13,440 nt of DNA from an uncultured Alistipes sp. (GTDB lineage: Bacteria; Bacteroidota; Bacteroidia; Bacteroidales; Rikenellaceae), in assembly GCA_958449275.1 (NCBI GenBank), contig CAUDHE010000066.1, positions 1 through 13,440 on the forward strand. The letters are read 5' to 3'. The notes beneath the pieces are model-generated. The model worked only from the letters and a program-made list of their open reading frames with translations, had not been told where the DNA came from and searched no databases. Positions 13,246 through 13,440 of this stretch are shown in pieces; position 1 is the first letter of the stretch; each line of letters begins with the position of its first letter. Position numbers and translations under genes: made by a program.

Positions 13246-13440
13246 TTATCGTTTCTTGTCGGCGACCTGAGCCGCTGCCTTTCCGAGCGAGTCGGTTGCG
13301 GGTGCCGCCATGCTGTCGAGCTGCGTTACTATCATGTCGGGCGTCGCCGTGCCGTTCAATTCGGCGACTATACGGTCGCGGACGGCTTCGAATTCCGCCA
13401 TCCTCTCCTTGGCGATGGGTTCGGCGGGATCCTGCGGCAC
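13246..13440 (-). CDS. C-terminal part of an unidentified protein (truncated by window edge)
   Basis: Sixty-four codons are visible. The frame is still open at the window edge, so the GTG codon there is probably internal. The segment has a charged helical stretch (AKERMAEFEAVRDRIVAEL, residues 10-28) followed by an Ala/Thr/Asp-rich end finishing AAQVADKKR. No family is recognised and no membrane segment is seen. It reads into the yhbP-like gene with a 13-bp gap and so is likely in the same operon. A lipoprotein or secreted helical protein is possible, but its N-terminus would be needed. Confidence 0.55.
   Translation of the reverse strand: MPQDPAEPIAKERMAEFEAVRDRIVAELNGTATPDMIVTQLDSMAAPATDSLGKAAAQVADKKR

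Noticed and set aside
1..13440. Mobile element, CRISPR array, toxin-antitoxin pair or defence system.
   Set aside because: No transposase, integrase, regularly spaced repeats, target-site duplications, toxin-antitoxin-like gene pairs or nuclease/helicase genes are seen; all complete genes fit core or common accessory families.

Overview
The window looks like a chromosomal segment of a GC-rich member of the Bacteroidales, most likely an Alistipes-type Rikenellaceae. The grounds are the SusC/SusD pair, the lipoprotein with an acidic stretch after its lipidated cysteine, the -7 boxes of the Bacteroidota form TAnnTTTG, a membrane-anchored LytTR regulator, and a base composition clearly richer in G+C than Bacteroides. 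The genus is an inference from general features; no rRNA or marker phylogeny is available here.

Layout, left to right. (1) 1-4519, + strand: the 3' part of a SusC/RagA TonB-dependent outer-membrane transporter, then a complete SusD-like surface lipoprotein, closed by a stem-loop at 4543-4571. (2) 4603-6694, - strand: a PfkB-family (fructokinase-like) sugar kinase converging on susD. Behind it lies a cytoplasmic DsbA/SpxH-like thioredoxin-fold protein with an unusual C-terminal extension. The 226-bp gap between them carries a terminator-like hairpin, a candidate promoter and a GC-rich structured repeat (R1). (3) 6852-9376, + strand: a compact four-gene run. It encodes a DUF2148 ferredoxin-domain protein, LuxS, a Pfs/MTAN-like nucleosidase coupled to luxS by TGATG, and a ZIP-family metal transporter starting 12 nt after pfs with a TTG codon. 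LuxS and the nucleosidase together make the two-step route S-adenosylhomocysteine -> S-ribosylhomocysteine -> homocysteine + DPD (the AI-2 precursor). LuxS is a metalloenzyme, so the ZIP transporter next to it is suggestive. (4) 9442-10724: divergent ogt-type DNA alkyltransferase (-) and Nudix hydrolase (+), separated by 212 bp that hold a second copy (R2) of the structured repeat. (5) 10702-13440, - strand: read in its own direction, the C-terminal end of an unknown protein, a YhbP/UPF0306 protein, ispD (MEP isoprenoid pathway), a two-TM bacterial PH-like protein and a four-TM LytTR regulator. The middle genes overlap by 11-19 bp, so at least those are one transcription unit.

No tRNA, rRNA, CRISPR array, insertion sequence, integrase or phage gene was found. 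No stretch longer than 300 bp lacks a gene. The most interesting non-coding signal is the pair of related, strongly structured intergenic elements R1 (about 5610-5712) and R2 (about 10050-10146). The most interesting genic signals are the luxS-pfs-zip arrangement and the DsbA-like protein with a winged-helix-like C-terminal part and a Lys/Thr/Glu-rich tail. Nothing here proves a wholly new system.
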